Assembly (NCBI GenBank): GCA_947498455.1
Contig: CANMKK010000023.1
Span: forward strand, 1 to 64,000
DNA from: an uncultured Aquimarina sp.
GTDB lineage: Bacteria > Bacteroidota > Bacteroidia > Flavobacteriales > Flavobacteriaceae
DNA: 64,000 nucleotides
Direction: 5' to 3'
Under the pieces are notes generated by a model, which saw only the letters and a program-made list of their open reading frames with translations, was not told the origin of the DNA and did not search any database. A program made the translations under genes and the position numbers. Shown piece by piece: positions 1 to 10,000 of this stretch (position 1 is the first letter of the stretch; each line of letters begins with the position of its first letter).

Positions 1-294
1 GTGAATGGTTTTCTATTTGGAGTGAATGGTTTTCTATTCGGAGTGAATGGTTTTCTATTCGGAGTGAATAGTTTTCTATTCGGAGTGAATGGTTTTCTAT
101 TTGGAGTGAATGGTTTTCTATTCGGAGTGAATGGTTTTCTATTCGGAGTGAATAGTTTTCTGTTCGGAGTGAATGGTTTTCTATTCGGAGTGAATGATTT
201 CCTGTTCGGAGTGAATGATTTCCTGTTCGGAGTGAATAGTTTTCTGTTCGGAGTGAATGGTTTTCTATTCGGAGTGAATGGTTTTCTGTTCAGA
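1..294. repeat. 21-bp tandem repeat array, 14 copies, open at the window edge
   Basis: Fourteen head-to-tail 21-bp units run from base 1 to 294 and probably continue off-window. The consensus begins GTGAATGGTTTTCTATTCG. Variants are GGT/AGT/GAT at bases 7-9 and single T/C or A/G changes elsewhere. One plus-strand frame is open and would encode a seven-residue repeat (VNGFLFG) through base 333, but no start or ribosome site is visible. Most changes fall at third positions of that frame, apart from the Gly/Ser/Asp codon. Each unit also contains GAATGGT, or GAATAGT/GAATGAT, at an exact 21-bp period, as in the putative LytTR operators further right. There are no unique spacers, so it is not a CRISPR. 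Confidence 0.97.
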
Positions 295-356
295 GTTATT
301 TTAATGAACAGTCTCGTATCATTCATTGCTTGAGAGTGCAGTATTAATATGTATAG

Positions 357-391
357 AAATAAAAAGACCTTTCAGATTAATGAAAGGTCTT
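357..391 (-). terminator. Intrinsic terminator on the minus strand
   Basis: A perfect 10-bp stem (364-373 with 382-391) and 8-nt loop are followed, in minus orientation, by TTTTTATTT. It could end transcripts coming from the lipoprotein gene to the right, on the far side of the repeat element at 511-695. Confidence 0.6.
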
Positions 392-510
392 ATGGTGTAC
401 AACTGATCTTTTTGTTTATGAATGATTCTTAATCTTTTATAGATGGGTTAACTAATTAATGGGTGTCTTGAAAGTAAAATGTCTTTTTTGACAATATACT
501 TGGTTAACTT

Positions 511-695
511 ATACGATTTATGGATAAGAAATTCTTATAACGAGTTTGAATTATTTTGTACTAGATTAAGGCATAAAATTCAACAATAGCTACTTGTGCT
601 GAGCTACGTCGAAGTATAGCTATTGTTGAATTTATAATGCAGATATAGTGCAAAAGAAACGAATTATATGCGAAAGTTTTATGCGTAAATCGTAT
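511..695 (-). repeat. MITE-like dispersed element, family 1, complete copy
   Basis: This is a 185-bp noncoding element bounded by inverted ATACGATTTA / TAAATCGTAT. Inside is a large hairpin with arms TTCAACAATAGCTA and TAGCTATTGTTGAA. The same element lies in the opposite orientation at 19746-19931 and 52438-52615, with an internally deleted copy at 40764-40845 and an end fragment at 21651-21677. It carries no ORF of note. A miniature transposable element or a REP-like hairpin repeat are both possible. Confidence 0.8.
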
Positions 696-713
696 TACTC
701 CAAAATTACTGAT

Positions 714-1646
714 TTATATAAATATAGAAACATCCCAGGTACAGTGAGTTCCCCAAGGAAACCCATAGGAATGTCTAGGGTCATTAATTTCTGCATAGAA
801 GTCACCGGAAATTTGGAGATGATAATTTTGCGAACCTATTAATGAGTTGAGGTTTGGAGGGCCTGTAACATCTAGGTTTTGGTTGTTGGTTTGGGAAATA
901 AAAGAGACACTTTTAACTTGAGCTCCTCCGAAATTAGGAGTCACTTTTATGGTTAAATTAGAAATCCTCTTATAAACAGTGTCTGCGGCTGGTTTCCAGG
1001 TGTTGCCATGTAACCACTCTAGTTTGACTCTTACTCCTGTATATATACTTACGGTTCCCCAAAAATAAAATGTATTGAGATAGGCTTCGAATACATATTT
1101 ATAATTACCTCCACCAGAATTGGTAAATCTATATTGATATCTGGCATCTAGCCATTTGTCTGAATTTTGATTTTCCTCAAGGGGTATTATGTTTTCAATT
1201 TGATGTGTAATAAGACCTTTGTGTTTTGGTTCGATTCCTTTTTCTAAATCAGATTTTACTTTTAGGAACAGTGTTTCATTATTGTCTTTAATTATATATT
1301 GCGTCATTCCCTGGAGTATTATAATGTCTTCTCCGGTTTGTAGTTCTCCATCTAGGTTATAGAAATTTAAAACTTCATCTGGATAGGCTTGATTTTCTAT
1401 TTTTGATTGATTTTTTAGTGGTGTAAAGCCTTCTTTACGAAGTTCTATTTCTAATGTGCTCAGTAGGGCTTTGTCGGAAATTAATTTTTCCATTTGTTCT
1501 ATACTAGAAAAGACTAATCGTCCATTTATTACTTCCGGAATGTCTATTTCTGAAGAGGTATCTGGGATATTGTTTTCTTCTTTGGAACATGCTACTAGTA
1601 TAAGCATTACTAGAAGGTAGATAGGTTTTAAAAATGTTTTTTTCAT
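714..1646 (-). CDS. Predicted lipoprotein of unknown function
   Basis: The 310-residue product starts with a lipoprotein signal peptide: a basic N-terminus, a hydrophobic stretch and a lipobox LVAC with the lipid-accepting Cys at about residue 20, followed by SKEENN. It is expected in the cell envelope. The first 140 residues resemble the N-terminal part of Bacteroidota lipoproteins with a DUF4848-type domain, but this is a weak recollection. The C-terminal half (about 165-310) is rich in aromatic and beta-prone residues and has no catalytic motif I recognise. The gene stands alone, with repeat or empty DNA on both sides. The minus-strand ATG at 1646 is the only start consistent with the signal peptide. 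Confidence 0.7.
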   Translation of the reverse strand: MKKTFLKPIYLLVMLILVACSKEENNIPDTSSEIDIPEVINGRLVFSSIEQMEKLISDKALLSTLEIELRKEGFTPLKNQSKIENQAYPDEVLNFYNLDGELQTGEDIIILQGMTQYIIKDNNETLFLKVKSDLEKGIEPKHKGLITHQIENIIPLEENQNSDKWLDARYQYRFTNSGGGNYKYVFEAYLNTFYFWGTVSIYTGVRVKLEWLHGNTWKPAADTVYKRISNLTIKVTPNFGGAQVKSVSFISQTNNQNLDVTGPPNLNSLIGSQNYHLQISGDFYAEINDPRHSYGFPWGTHCTWDVSIFI

Positions 1647-1959
1647 GTTAATAGGTTTAGAATATTATATATTGATGTGTCAAAAGTATGTGTTTGTTTA
1701 TTATATATAGGTGTCTTTTTAAGGTGATTTTTCCCCTTTTTTTTAATTAAGGTATTTTGCTTCTTTGTACCGTTTTTTAAATGAAATTACCGACTAAAAT
1801 TGTTTCTTTTTCGTATATGTTTCGAGATAAAATGTAACGATAGTTGTACTTCGATTTAGCTAGAACAGGTGTTATCTTTATTTTTTTTTCACGTGAACTA
1901 AAAAACGATTCAATTTGGGTTTCTGTAATTTTATATAGGAACCGGTATTATCTCTTTTT

Positions 1960-2043
1960 GCGTTAGGGATAGTAGTGAAAATCCCACAGCCTGAGGAACG
2001 AAGTGCGAGGAATTGTAACGGATAGCCCGCTCGAACGCCCTAA
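1960..2043. repeat. GC-rich interspersed element bounded by inverted TTAGGG/CCCTAA
   Basis: An 84-bp block, much richer in G+C than its surroundings, starts GCGTTAGGGAT and ends GAACGCCCTAA. The phrases CGGATAGCCCG and AGGGATAGTAGTGAAAA match, from memory, a repeat seen between genes in many flavobacterial genomes. It is the only copy in this window. Confidence 0.5.
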
Positions 2044-2211
2044 TAATGAACTCTCTATTATAGTTAAATTGACATTATATCCTTTTTCCATTCTATTTCT
2101 CTTCGTCCACAACTCTCGTTATGTCGTTTTCAAAGGGAGATTTTAAATTTCCTTGATTTGAAAGAAGATATTAATTAGGCAAAGTAGGGTTAAATATGTC
2201 TTAGATATCGT

Positions 2212-2237
2212 AATAAAATGGCACATGTTTTAGTGCC
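2212..2237 (-). terminator. Terminator of the STAS/flippase operon
   Basis: In minus orientation a GGCAC/GTGCC stem with an 8-nt loop is followed by ATTTTATT. It lies 33 bp beyond the flippase stop codon. Confidence 0.55.
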
Positions 2238-2270
2238 CAGTGTGGGTTGTATGCTAATTCTGTAGGTATT

Positions 2271-3503
2271 TTATTTCTTAGATCGAAAGAAGAAGTATAT
2301 CAATTGCACTATTAGTAATAGTATCATAGCTAGTATTTGTACATGTACTACTTGGGTTAAACTATTGTGAAAAAAAGCTATTAAAGCGATCTGAGCAATT
2401 CCTAATATACCGGATAGTATCACGGGAATGTATCTATCTAATGATAAGAAGTAGTAAGCGAAGATGTTAGAGATTGCAAATAAGGAGGTAGCTAGTGCAT
2501 ATTTCCATAATAAAGGGGCAATGCTCATATAGGATGTACCGAACATAATTTTAATTACGAATTCGGGGAAAAGGTAACATCCCAGAGTAATTGTCACTGC
2601 AAGTATACCAATGTATCCAATATATTTAGATAAAATACCGGTGGTGTTTTTTCCGTCTTTGTGTAATTGTACTACTTTAGGAAGTAATAACATTACGAAC
2701 ATCCAGGCAACAAAGTATACTACTCGTCCTATGAGCGCCAGAGAGGCGTATAGGCCTGCTTCATATCCATCGAAATAATGTTTTACGAGCAGGATGTCAC
2801 TGTTATTAATAATTATTTGGGTTAGTTCATAAAAGGCCGTTAATAGAAAGAATTTTTGAATTTGCCTTGTATGCATTGTGTCTAAGGTATACTTCTTACG
2901 GAAATCCATATTTTTAAAAGGAGATGGAAGTATTCCAAGTATAAATGAACAACTTATACCTATAGCGATTAATAGGGAAGATTGTATGTTTATAAATGCT
3001 AGAAAAGCTAATGTGATTACCAATCTGCTAATCATTTCGCGTTGGTAGGTTGTGGCAAGTTTATCAAACTTTTTGCTTCCCTGTAGGATACCTCTCTGCA
3101 CACTCATTAAGAAATATATGGGTACCCCAACTCCAAAAAGTGTAAACATATAATGGGATTGGGTATTAAAAATAAGTTGTAATTCTTTAGAAAAAATAAT
3201 AATAGCTGCACCCAGTACGATACCTATAATACTTGCATACTTATAGACAATATGAATAAAGCTGGTAAAAACTGTATTTTCGAAAATGACAGAAAATTTG
3301 GCAGTGGCTAACTGAAAAGTCATCGCTACAAAAGAGAGTACTAACAGAAAAGTGATCAATATTGCTGCATCTGCAAATTGTTCTGGCCCTAGGATTCTTC
3401 CCAATGCAAGATTGTATAGGTAATTCCCACCGTTTACAAATAATGCACTGATCATAAATTTCTGTTCAGTCGTAAGTTTCTGTAATGTAGTACTAATAGT
3501 CAT
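2271..3503 (-). CDS. Polysaccharide flippase-like membrane protein (MATE/Wzx superfamily)
   Basis: The product has about 410 residues and roughly 12 hydrophobic segments. The N-terminal pattern (ALFVNGGNYLYNLALGRILGPEQFAD) is typical of O-antigen/polysaccharide flippases, which move undecaprenyl-linked glycans across the inner membrane. An ATG at 3557 is in frame, but 3503 is preferred: the shorter protein begins MTISTTLQKL and overlaps the upstream STAS gene by only 11 bp, a usual translational-coupling overlap. No glycosyltransferase is adjacent, so the exported glycan is unknown. The coupling to STAS proteins is unusual for this family. The exact flippase subfamily is not certain. Confidence 0.8.
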   Translation of the reverse strand: MTISTTLQKLTTEQKFMISALFVNGGNYLYNLALGRILGPEQFADAAILITFLLVLSFVAMTFQLATAKFSVIFENTVFTSFIHIVYKYASIIGIVLGAAIIIFSKELQLIFNTQSHYMFTLFGVGVPIYFLMSVQRGILQGSKKFDKLATTYQREMISRLVITLAFLAFINIQSSLLIAIGISCSFILGILPSPFKNMDFRKKYTLDTMHTRQIQKFFLLTAFYELTQIIINNSDILLVKHYFDGYEAGLYASLALIGRVVYFVAWMFVMLLLPKVVQLHKDGKNTTGILSKYIGYIGILAVTITLGCYLFPEFVIKIMFGTSYMSIAPLLWKYALATSLFAISNIFAYYFLSLDRYIPVILSGILGIAQIALIAFFHNSLTQVVHVQILAMILLLIVQLIYFFFRSKK

Positions 3504-3792
3504 TTCTAAAAATGTGAGTAGTTTGTGTTTGTTGTAGCATAGAGGAAACTTGTTCATTATCCTTACCTAATACAAAAAGGATTTTACTTCTTCGTGTTGC
3601 TTTATCATATATTTCTTGTAATACTCGGGTGGCTTTTTTATCTATATTGGTCACTTTTTTTAGGGATAGTATTACTTCTTCATAGTGATCCAATAAGTAG
3701 TTAAATTGTTCTTTTACTTTTTGAGTATTTTTTCCGGTAAAATTTCCAATAATCTCGAAGGTACCTTGCTTATTTGTAATTTCTAATTCCAT
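3493..3792 (-). CDS. STAS-domain protein, third of a tandem set
   Basis: A 99-residue single STAS domain, the fold of anti-sigma-factor antagonists such as SpoIIAA. The hydrophobic strand before the switch loop reads VILSLKKVTNID. At the position where SpoIIAA has its phosphorylatable Asp-Ser-Ser-Gly, this protein has D51-K-K-A, so the canonical Ser is missing and control by a serine kinase is unlikely. It is paralogous to the two STAS genes upstream (29 bp and about 480 bp away). Its last 11 bp overlap the flippase start. A role in regulating or scaffolding the flippase is inference. Confidence 0.85.
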   Translation of the reverse strand: MELEITNKQGTFEIIGNFTGKNTQKVKEQFNYLLDHYEEVILSLKKVTNIDKKATRVLQEIYDKATRRSKILFVLGKDNEQVSSMLQQTQTTHIFRNDY

Positions 3793-3820
3793 ACTATTTG
3801 TATTTTGGGTTTGTTATTAT

Positions 3821-4117
3821 TTAAAGAAAATCATTACGCAATATGTAACTGTTTTTTCCGAATGCTTTTTTGGCAATTTTATTTCCTTTACCGATGATCC
3901 AAAAGATTTTGTTTAATTCCATCGCATTTCTATGAATCTCAGTGAGAATAGAAACAGCTTGATGATCAATTTTTTGAACATTATCAACTGATAAAATAAC
4001 TTTATCAGAAATTGCTAAGAGTTGTTCTAAATAATTCTTTAAAGAATAAATGTTTTCGAAGACTATATTTCCGTTCAGTTCATAGATTCCGTTGTTGTCT
4101 TTAATCTGAAATGCCAT
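3821..4117 (-). CDS. STAS-domain protein, second of a tandem set
   Basis: A 98-residue single STAS domain, closely similar in length and layout to its neighbours, with ...VILSVDNVQKID before the switch loop. Position 52, where SpoIIAA carries the phosphorylated Ser, is His (D51-H-Q-A). It shares a C-terminal IIGKGNKIAKKAFGKNS motif with the third paralogue, which reads LIGKENDIVNKAFGENS. It is 28 bp upstream of the next STAS gene, so co-transcription is likely. Confidence 0.85.
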   Translation of the reverse strand: MAFQIKDNNGIYELNGNIVFENIYSLKNYLEQLLAISDKVILSVDNVQKIDHQAVSILTEIHRNAMELNKIFWIIGKGNKIAKKAFGKNSYILRNDFL

Positions 4118-4271
4118 ATCAATTTTATTTTAGGGGGTGTTAATAGAGTTTACATAAAGCTTTATCTGGTGTTTTGTATATAAATTCAATTCTTTTGCCT
4201 TGTTTCGTGAGTCCTATAGCGAAGCGGTCTTATCTCCATTATTTCGATAGCTCTGTATCGAGTATTTTCGT

Positions 4272-4568
4272 TTAGAAACAGTTATACCATATCACTTTAC
4301 TGTTTTCTCCGAATGCTTTATTTACTATGTCGTTTTCTTTTCCTATAAGGCAGAAAACCTTATTGGTAAGCAATGCATTCTTGTAAATTTTTTTTAATAG
4401 AAATACTCCGTATGGGTCAATTTTTACGACATTATTTAGTGATATAATAATTTCATCATATTCCTGTAAGAGTCTTTCGAAATATATCGTGAGTTTTTCA
4501 ATGTTTTCGAAAATGATGGATCCTTCTATTTTAAAATATCCTTGATTATTAGTGATTTGGAGTGCCAT
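4272..4568 (-). CDS. STAS-domain protein, first of a tandem set
   Basis: A 98-residue STAS domain that leads the minus-strand cluster. The switch loop reads D51-P-Y-G, again without the phospho-acceptor Ser, though the Gly is kept. A 154-bp gap separates it from the second paralogue and shows no gene. The promoter must lie in 4569-4754, which is shared with the divergent beta-barrel gene. No cognate kinase or phosphatase partner (RsbW- or SpoIIE-like) is in the window. Confidence 0.85.
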   Translation of the reverse strand: MALQITNNQGYFKIEGSIIFENIEKLTIYFERLLQEYDEIIISLNNVVKIDPYGVFLLKKIYKNALLTNKVFCLIGKENDIVNKAFGENSKVIWYNCF

Positions 4569-4754
4569 AATGGTTTGTTTTATAGATTTGTAACATTACA
4601 AAGATGAGAGATGTACCTTATGATATGCTTCCGTTTTCGATGAGTTGCAAATTCCTGTAGGTAAATGGGGAAATATTAGTAATTAAAAACGATGAATGGC
4701 TATGTGGAAATGAAAAGATATGCTTAACTTGTTATAGTAAATTCTCATTACTGT

Positions 4755-6815
4755 ATGCTTCGAAAATTGTTCTGCATTCTACTTTTATTAATTGGTATTG
4801 TATCTTTTTCTCAGGATATGCAACAAGGGTTTGACTATCTAGAATCTGGGGATTATAAACGGGCAGAGGCATTTTTCTTTACTGTTTTGGAAAAATATCC
4901 TGATAATAAAACAGCTAGGTTATGTTATGGAAGGGCTGTGGGCCTTTCTGGAGATTCTGGGAAAGCTATTTCAATTTTTACCAATTTGCAGAAAGAATAC
5001 CCGAATGATTTTGAGATCAAACTTAATTATGCGGAATCCTTGCTGTGGGATAAACAGTTTGCCGAGGCATTGCCTTATTATAAAAAATTAATAGGTGAAG
5101 ATGCGACTAGTTTTGCTGCGGTTTTAGGATATGCTAATACACTTTCTAATCTCAAGAAATATGAAGAAGCATTAGATGAGGTAACAAAAGCATTGAGAAT
5201 TCACGTAGATAATCCTAATGCCCTTGTTTCTAGAAAATATATCCGGTTAGGATATGCTAATCAATTGGTGCAATCCAAAGGATATGAAAAGGCATTGGAT
5301 CTCCTTGATCAAAACCTTGTTGATTTTCCTAATGATAGAGATACTCAACTAAATCGAGCGAATATTTATCTATTGACCAAGAATTTAGATAATGCTACTA
5401 AAGTGTATACAGAAATGGCTACCAATTTTAAGGATAGCATACGTGCGATGAATGGTATGGCTCTTATTTTTCATAAAAGGCATAAAGATCCTATGGCATT
5501 AGAGATTGCAACGAATGCGGTTACAAAAATTGAAAATAATAAAGAGGATACAACCTTATATCTAGCTACAAAAGAGCGATATGTACAAGCATTGTTATGG
5601 AATCGAGAGTTTGCTAATGCGAGGGAGGTAATAGAAAAACTAAAAGTGCAATTTCCGGGTAATACCAGAATATTGGCGCTATCTGCTGCAAGTGGGATGC
5701 ATACCAGTGATTTTAAAAAAAGTATTAAAATATATGAGCAAATATTAGCAAAGGATACTTCTTCTTTTGACGGGAATTTAGGAATTGCGAATGGATATCG
5801 AGCCGTAGGAAATGATATGAAGGCGTATGAATATGCTTTTAAAACTTTACATTTTTATCCAGGCCAACCTGATGCTGAGAGTTTAATTAAGGTTTTAAAA
5901 CAATCACATACTCCTTTTCTGGAACAGAAAACTGCATTTACTTTTGATAATGGGGATAATGAAGCAATAAATATTTCACTGGGTACGGAGATTCCATTTT
6001 CTTCAAGATTTAGAACGAAATTGGAGTATACATATAGAAACACAAAAAATAGGGTTACCAAAAATGAAGCTTCTTCTAATGAGGTAGGAGTACGGTTCTC
6101 GTATAAGTTATACAACAACTTATTGGTAGAAGCAAAAGGAGGTATCAGTAAGTCTAATGCTTTTACGAATGATTATACACAATGGACAGGAGAACTAAAA
6201 ATAAAAACGAAACCTTATAAGTTGCAAAACTTAGCTATTGGATACCAAAGAGAGCTTCAGAATTTTAATGCCGACCTTATTGATCGAGAAATTGTAATGA
6301 ATAACTATTTTTTGAATTATAATCTTAGTACTAATATTAATCTAGGATGGTATACTCAATATATGTATACATCGCAAACAGACTCGAATGATAGAAACCT
6401 ATTCTTTACCTCATTATACTATACAATATCTCGCAGACCTGCTGTAAAAACAGGAGTGAATTATCAATACATAACATTTAGGAATCAAGTCCCTACTATT
6501 TATTTTAGTCCAGAAAAATTTAATGTAGTAGAGATTTTTGCAGATATGACCAGTAATCAAGATAGTAAGTGGTTTTATGGTGCAAATGGGGCTGCCGGAT
6601 ATCAATTTATAGAAAATGATCCCGGATCTACAACCTTTAGAATAGAAGGGAAGATGGGATATCAAATTTCGGATCGATTCATACTCACCTTGTATGGTAA
6701 GTATAGTAATATTGCTTCTGCTACAGCTTCAGGATTTCGGTTTACGGAATTTGGTTTCTTATGGAAATGGTATTTTCTGCGACAACCGATTTTTAATCCA
6801 CATGGTGGAATTTAA
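4755..6815 (+). CDS. YaiO-like outer membrane protein with N-terminal TPR repeats
   Basis: A 686-residue protein with a signal peptide (residues 1-19, ending VSFSQ). Helical TPR-type repeats fill about 22-385, for example YLESGDYKRAEAFFFTVLEKYP. The C-terminal 290 residues (about 395-686) alternate as expected for an outer-membrane beta-barrel, like YaiO. The periplasmic TPR-plus-barrel layout resembles exopolysaccharide exporters such as PgaA/AlgK-E, and the divergent flippase cluster supports a glycan-export link, but this is inference. GGGG at 4667-4670 and a lone GATGAATGGC at 4691-4700 lie upstream. The next signals downstream are a dispersed repeat and a terminator for the opposite strand. 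Confidence 0.8.
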   Translation: MLRKLFCILLLLIGIVSFSQDMQQGFDYLESGDYKRAEAFFFTVLEKYPDNKTARLCYGRAVGLSGDSGKAISIFTNLQKEYPNDFEIKLNYAESLLWDKQFAEALPYYKKLIGEDATSFAAVLGYANTLSNLKKYEEALDEVTKALRIHVDNPNALVSRKYIRLGYANQLVQSKGYEKALDLLDQNLVDFPNDRDTQLNRANIYLLTKNLDNATKVYTEMATNFKDSIRAMNGMALIFHKRHKDPMALEIATNAVTKIENNKEDTTLYLATKERYVQALLWNREFANAREVIEKLKVQFPGNTRILALSAASGMHTSDFKKSIKIYEQILAKDTSSFDGNLGIANGYRAVGNDMKAYEYAFKTLHFYPGQPDAESLIKVLKQSHTPFLEQKTAFTFDNGDNEAINISLGTEIPFSSRFRTKLEYTYRNTKNRVTKNEASSNEVGVRFSYKLYNNLLVEAKGGISKSNAFTNDYTQWTGELKIKTKPYKLQNLAIGYQRELQNFNADLIDREIVMNNYFLNYNLSTNINLGWYTQYMYTSQTDSNDRNLFFTSLYYTISRRPAVKTGVNYQYITFRNQVPTIYFSPEKFNVVEIFADMTSNQDSKWFYGANGAAGYQFIENDPGSTTFRIEGKMGYQISDRFILTLYGKYSNIASATASGFRFTEFGFLWKWYFLRQPIFNPHGGI

Positions 6816-6849
6816 TACCTTTTGTCATTTGAATTTACCGTAATAAAAT

Positions 6850-6977
6850 GTTCTTTTTTGTGCCTCAATTTCAGCATAAAAATAAACCGTAGCCCAGCTA
6901 TGCTTAATTTTTCTTCTTCATTGAAACAAAAAAATCTGTATTTTCTTTTCCAGTAAATTCAGACAACAACTGGTATG
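6850..6977. repeat. Dispersed repeat, family 3, copy a
   Basis: About 128 bp that align with 10325-10447: both share a CGTAGCCC-GCTATGCTT core, then TTTTTCTT..TCAT, an A-rich run, TTTTCTT and a GTAAATT..A end. Both copies lie just 3' of a large T9SS gene on the minus strand. A more diverged relative is at 40855-40975. Confidence 0.65.
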
Positions 6978-6993
6978 ATCTCTGAATACCAAT

Positions 6994-7029
6994 AAAAAAA
7001 AGCCCGTATTAATTAAATCAATACGAGCC
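6994..7029 (-). terminator. Terminator of the FN3/GEVED surface-protein gene
   Basis: In minus orientation an imperfect stem (GGCTCGTATT / AATACGGGCT) runs into a T7 run. It lies 29 bp past the stop codon. Confidence 0.75.
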
Positions 7030-7057
7030 TTTTATTGGTATTAAGTATGCAAAAAAG

Positions 7058-10000
7058 TTACCTCTTAATCACTGAATGATATTCAGAAGTATTATTTGAA
7101 GTAATTTTAATATAGTAGTTTCCTACTTGGTTTATTCGATTTTCATCAAGTACAATTTGCTTTGTATTTTTAGAATATACTTTTTGATACATCATTTTTC
7201 CAAGAACATTATAAATCGTCATCGTGAAACTCTCATTACTCAGTCCACTAACATCAATAGTTGCCTTACTTGTAAACGGATTAGGATAAATAATCGCTTT
7301 TTTATATCCATCGACATCATTAGATTTAGCATTATTTCGCTTAGTTACCAAACCTTGTCCAGCAGCGGTATTATATGCATAATCTTTTATCGTATATGAT
7401 AATCCATCATTAGCAACAGTTACATAAAACCAACCATAATGAGTCTCACCACTAATCATAAAAGTAAAACCAATGTAACCAGATTTGCCGTTCCAATTCG
7501 TATAATTAGAAGAGCTTACTACATGACTATAAGTATTAGCTACAAAATTACTGGAAGCATCAACCAGAACATCTTCTCCAATAAGGCTTACATTACTCGT
7601 TGTTCCTTCGCAAATCAAATCTTTTCCATACGTTACAAACCTTAGTGTGTTTCCAGAGAACCAAGGAGCAAAATATTTTTCATCTCCTACTTCTATTCTG
7701 AACGGATTCCAAGTGCTTATAGAGTTCGTTATCTCATCTTCCATATCTACATAGACTACAGTACCATCATTTATACAAGGTACACAATCGTTACCACCAC
7801 AATCTACACCGGTTTCATCTCCATTCTGAATTCCATCATCACAGGTTGGAAGAGGATCTGCAGTTACATGTACAGTATAGTCTTCTATTTCTAGATATGC
7901 ATTAGTTTCATTAGATCTCATTATTACGCGAAGTCTGGTAGTTCCGTTACTGGTTTCTGGAGGTATATTAAAATAAATGGAGGTTGGATCATTGTCTTCT
8001 CCATGATATACTAATGTGGTTAAATACACTTGACCATCCAAATACATCTCATAGTATATATCTACTCCGGATTTATTTTCTGGGGTTATACTAATGGAGT
8101 GTAGTACATTTTTAGCTAATGTTGTACTTTCTGTTTTGGTAAAGTCACTATATGCAAATCCGTTACCCTGATCATTAACACCAGATTTTTTATCGATATC
8201 ACCTAATTGAATACGACTAATATATGTGTCAGAAATATCTACAATAGGGAGATAATAATCATGATTGTGCGTTTTTACGAATACTGTATTACTTGGTTCA
8301 GATAGGTTGCCAGCTTCGTCTCTTGCTCTGATATTAAATTGATATTTTGTACCGGGAGAAAGTCCTTCAATAGTTTGATAAAGAAAGCTTGTTCTGCCTC
8401 TTTCATAGGGTATCGATGTAATCAAAGTATCTCCATCATATACTTCATAAGTGTGTACTGCTATATTATCTGCGGAGAATTCCCAATATAGGCGGACATA
8501 AGTGTTATGTAAACGTTCTACTGATAACCATTGTGGTGCTGTTGGTGCCTGAGTGTCTTCTTCTATAACACCATCAGTTACATGTATAGTATAGTCTTCT
8601 ATTTCTAGATATTCATTGGTTTCATTAGATCTCATTATTACGCGAAGTCTGGTAGTTCCGTTACTGGTTTCTGGAGGTATATTAAAATAAATGGTGGTTG
8701 GATCATTGTCTTCTCCATGATATACTGATGTGGTTAAATACACTTGACCATCCAAATACATCTCATAGTATATATCTACTCCGGATTTATTTTCTGGGGT
8801 TATACTAATGGAGTGTAGTACATTTTTAGCTAATGTTGTACTTTCTGTTTCGGTAAAGTCACTATATGCAAATCCGTTACCCTGATCATTAACACCAGAT
8901 TTTTTATCGATATCACCTAATTGGATACGACTAATATATGTGTCAGAAATATCTACAATAGGGAGATAATAATCATGATTGTGCGTTTTTACGGATACTG
9001 TATTACTTGGTTCAGATAGGTTGCCAGCTTCGTCTCTTGCTCTGATATTAAATTGATATTTTGTACCGGGAGAAAGTCCTTCAATAGTTTGATAAAGAAA
9101 GCTTGTTCTGCCTCTTTCATAGGGTATCGATGTAATCAAAGTATCTCCATCATATACTTCATAAGTGTGTACTGCTATATTATCTGCGGAGAATTCCCAA
9201 TATAGGCGGGCATAAGTGTTATGTAAACGTTCTACTGATAACCATTGTGGTGCTGTTGGTGCCTGAGTGTCTTCTTCTATAACACCATCAGTTACATGTA
9301 TAGTATAGTCTTCTATTTCTAGATATTCATTGGTTTCATTAGATCTCATTATTACGCGAAGTCTGGTAGTTCCGTTACTGGTTTCTGGAGGTATATTAAA
9401 ATAAATGGTGGTTGGATCATTGTCTTCTCCATGATATACTGATGTGGTTAAATACACTTGACCATCCAAATACATCTCATAGTATATATCTACTCCGGAT
9501 TTATTTTCTGGGGTTATATTAATGGAGTGTAGTACATTTTTAGCTAATGTTGTACTTTCTGTTTCGGTAAAGTCACTATATGCAAATCCGTTACCCTGAT
9601 CATTAACACCAGATTTTTTATCGATATCACCTAATTGGATACGACTAATATATGTGTCAGAAATATCTACAATAGGGAGATAATAATCATGATTGTGCGT
9701 TTTTACGGATACTGTATTACTTGGTTCAGATAGGTTGCCAGCTTCGTCTCTTGCTCTGATATTAAATTGATATTTTGTACCGGGAGAAAGTCCTTCAATA
9801 GTTTGATAAAGAAAGCTTGTTCTGCCTCTTTCATAGGGTATCGATGTAATCAAAGTATCTCCATCATATACTTCATAAGTGTGTACTGCTATATTATCTG
9901 CGGAGAATTCCCAATATAGGCGGACATAAGTGTTGTGTAAACGTTCTACGGATAACCATTGTGGTGCTGTTGGTGCCTGAGTGTCATTACTCGACAAATT

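Larger units (their letters stand above)
1647..2270. other. Intergenic region without a convincing gene
   Basis: No ORF with a credible start or family resemblance is seen on either strand. The region holds the GC-rich element at 1960-2043 and a terminator at 2212-2237. A GGTGA...TTCCCC block lies at 1723-1736, about 80 bp upstream of the lipoprotein start. Confidence 0.6.

Noticed and set aside
1..294. CRISPR array
   Set aside because: Units are head-to-tail without spacers and the same 21-bp sequence repeats throughout.
1..333. A coding gene for VNGFLFG repeats
   Set aside because: No start or ribosome site is in view, the 3' tail is short, and the repeat period is explained equally well as DNA; kept only as a possibility in the repeat entry.
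648..842. Plus-strand ORF of 64 codons
   Set aside because: It overlaps the lipoprotein gene and a dispersed repeat, and has no family resemblance.
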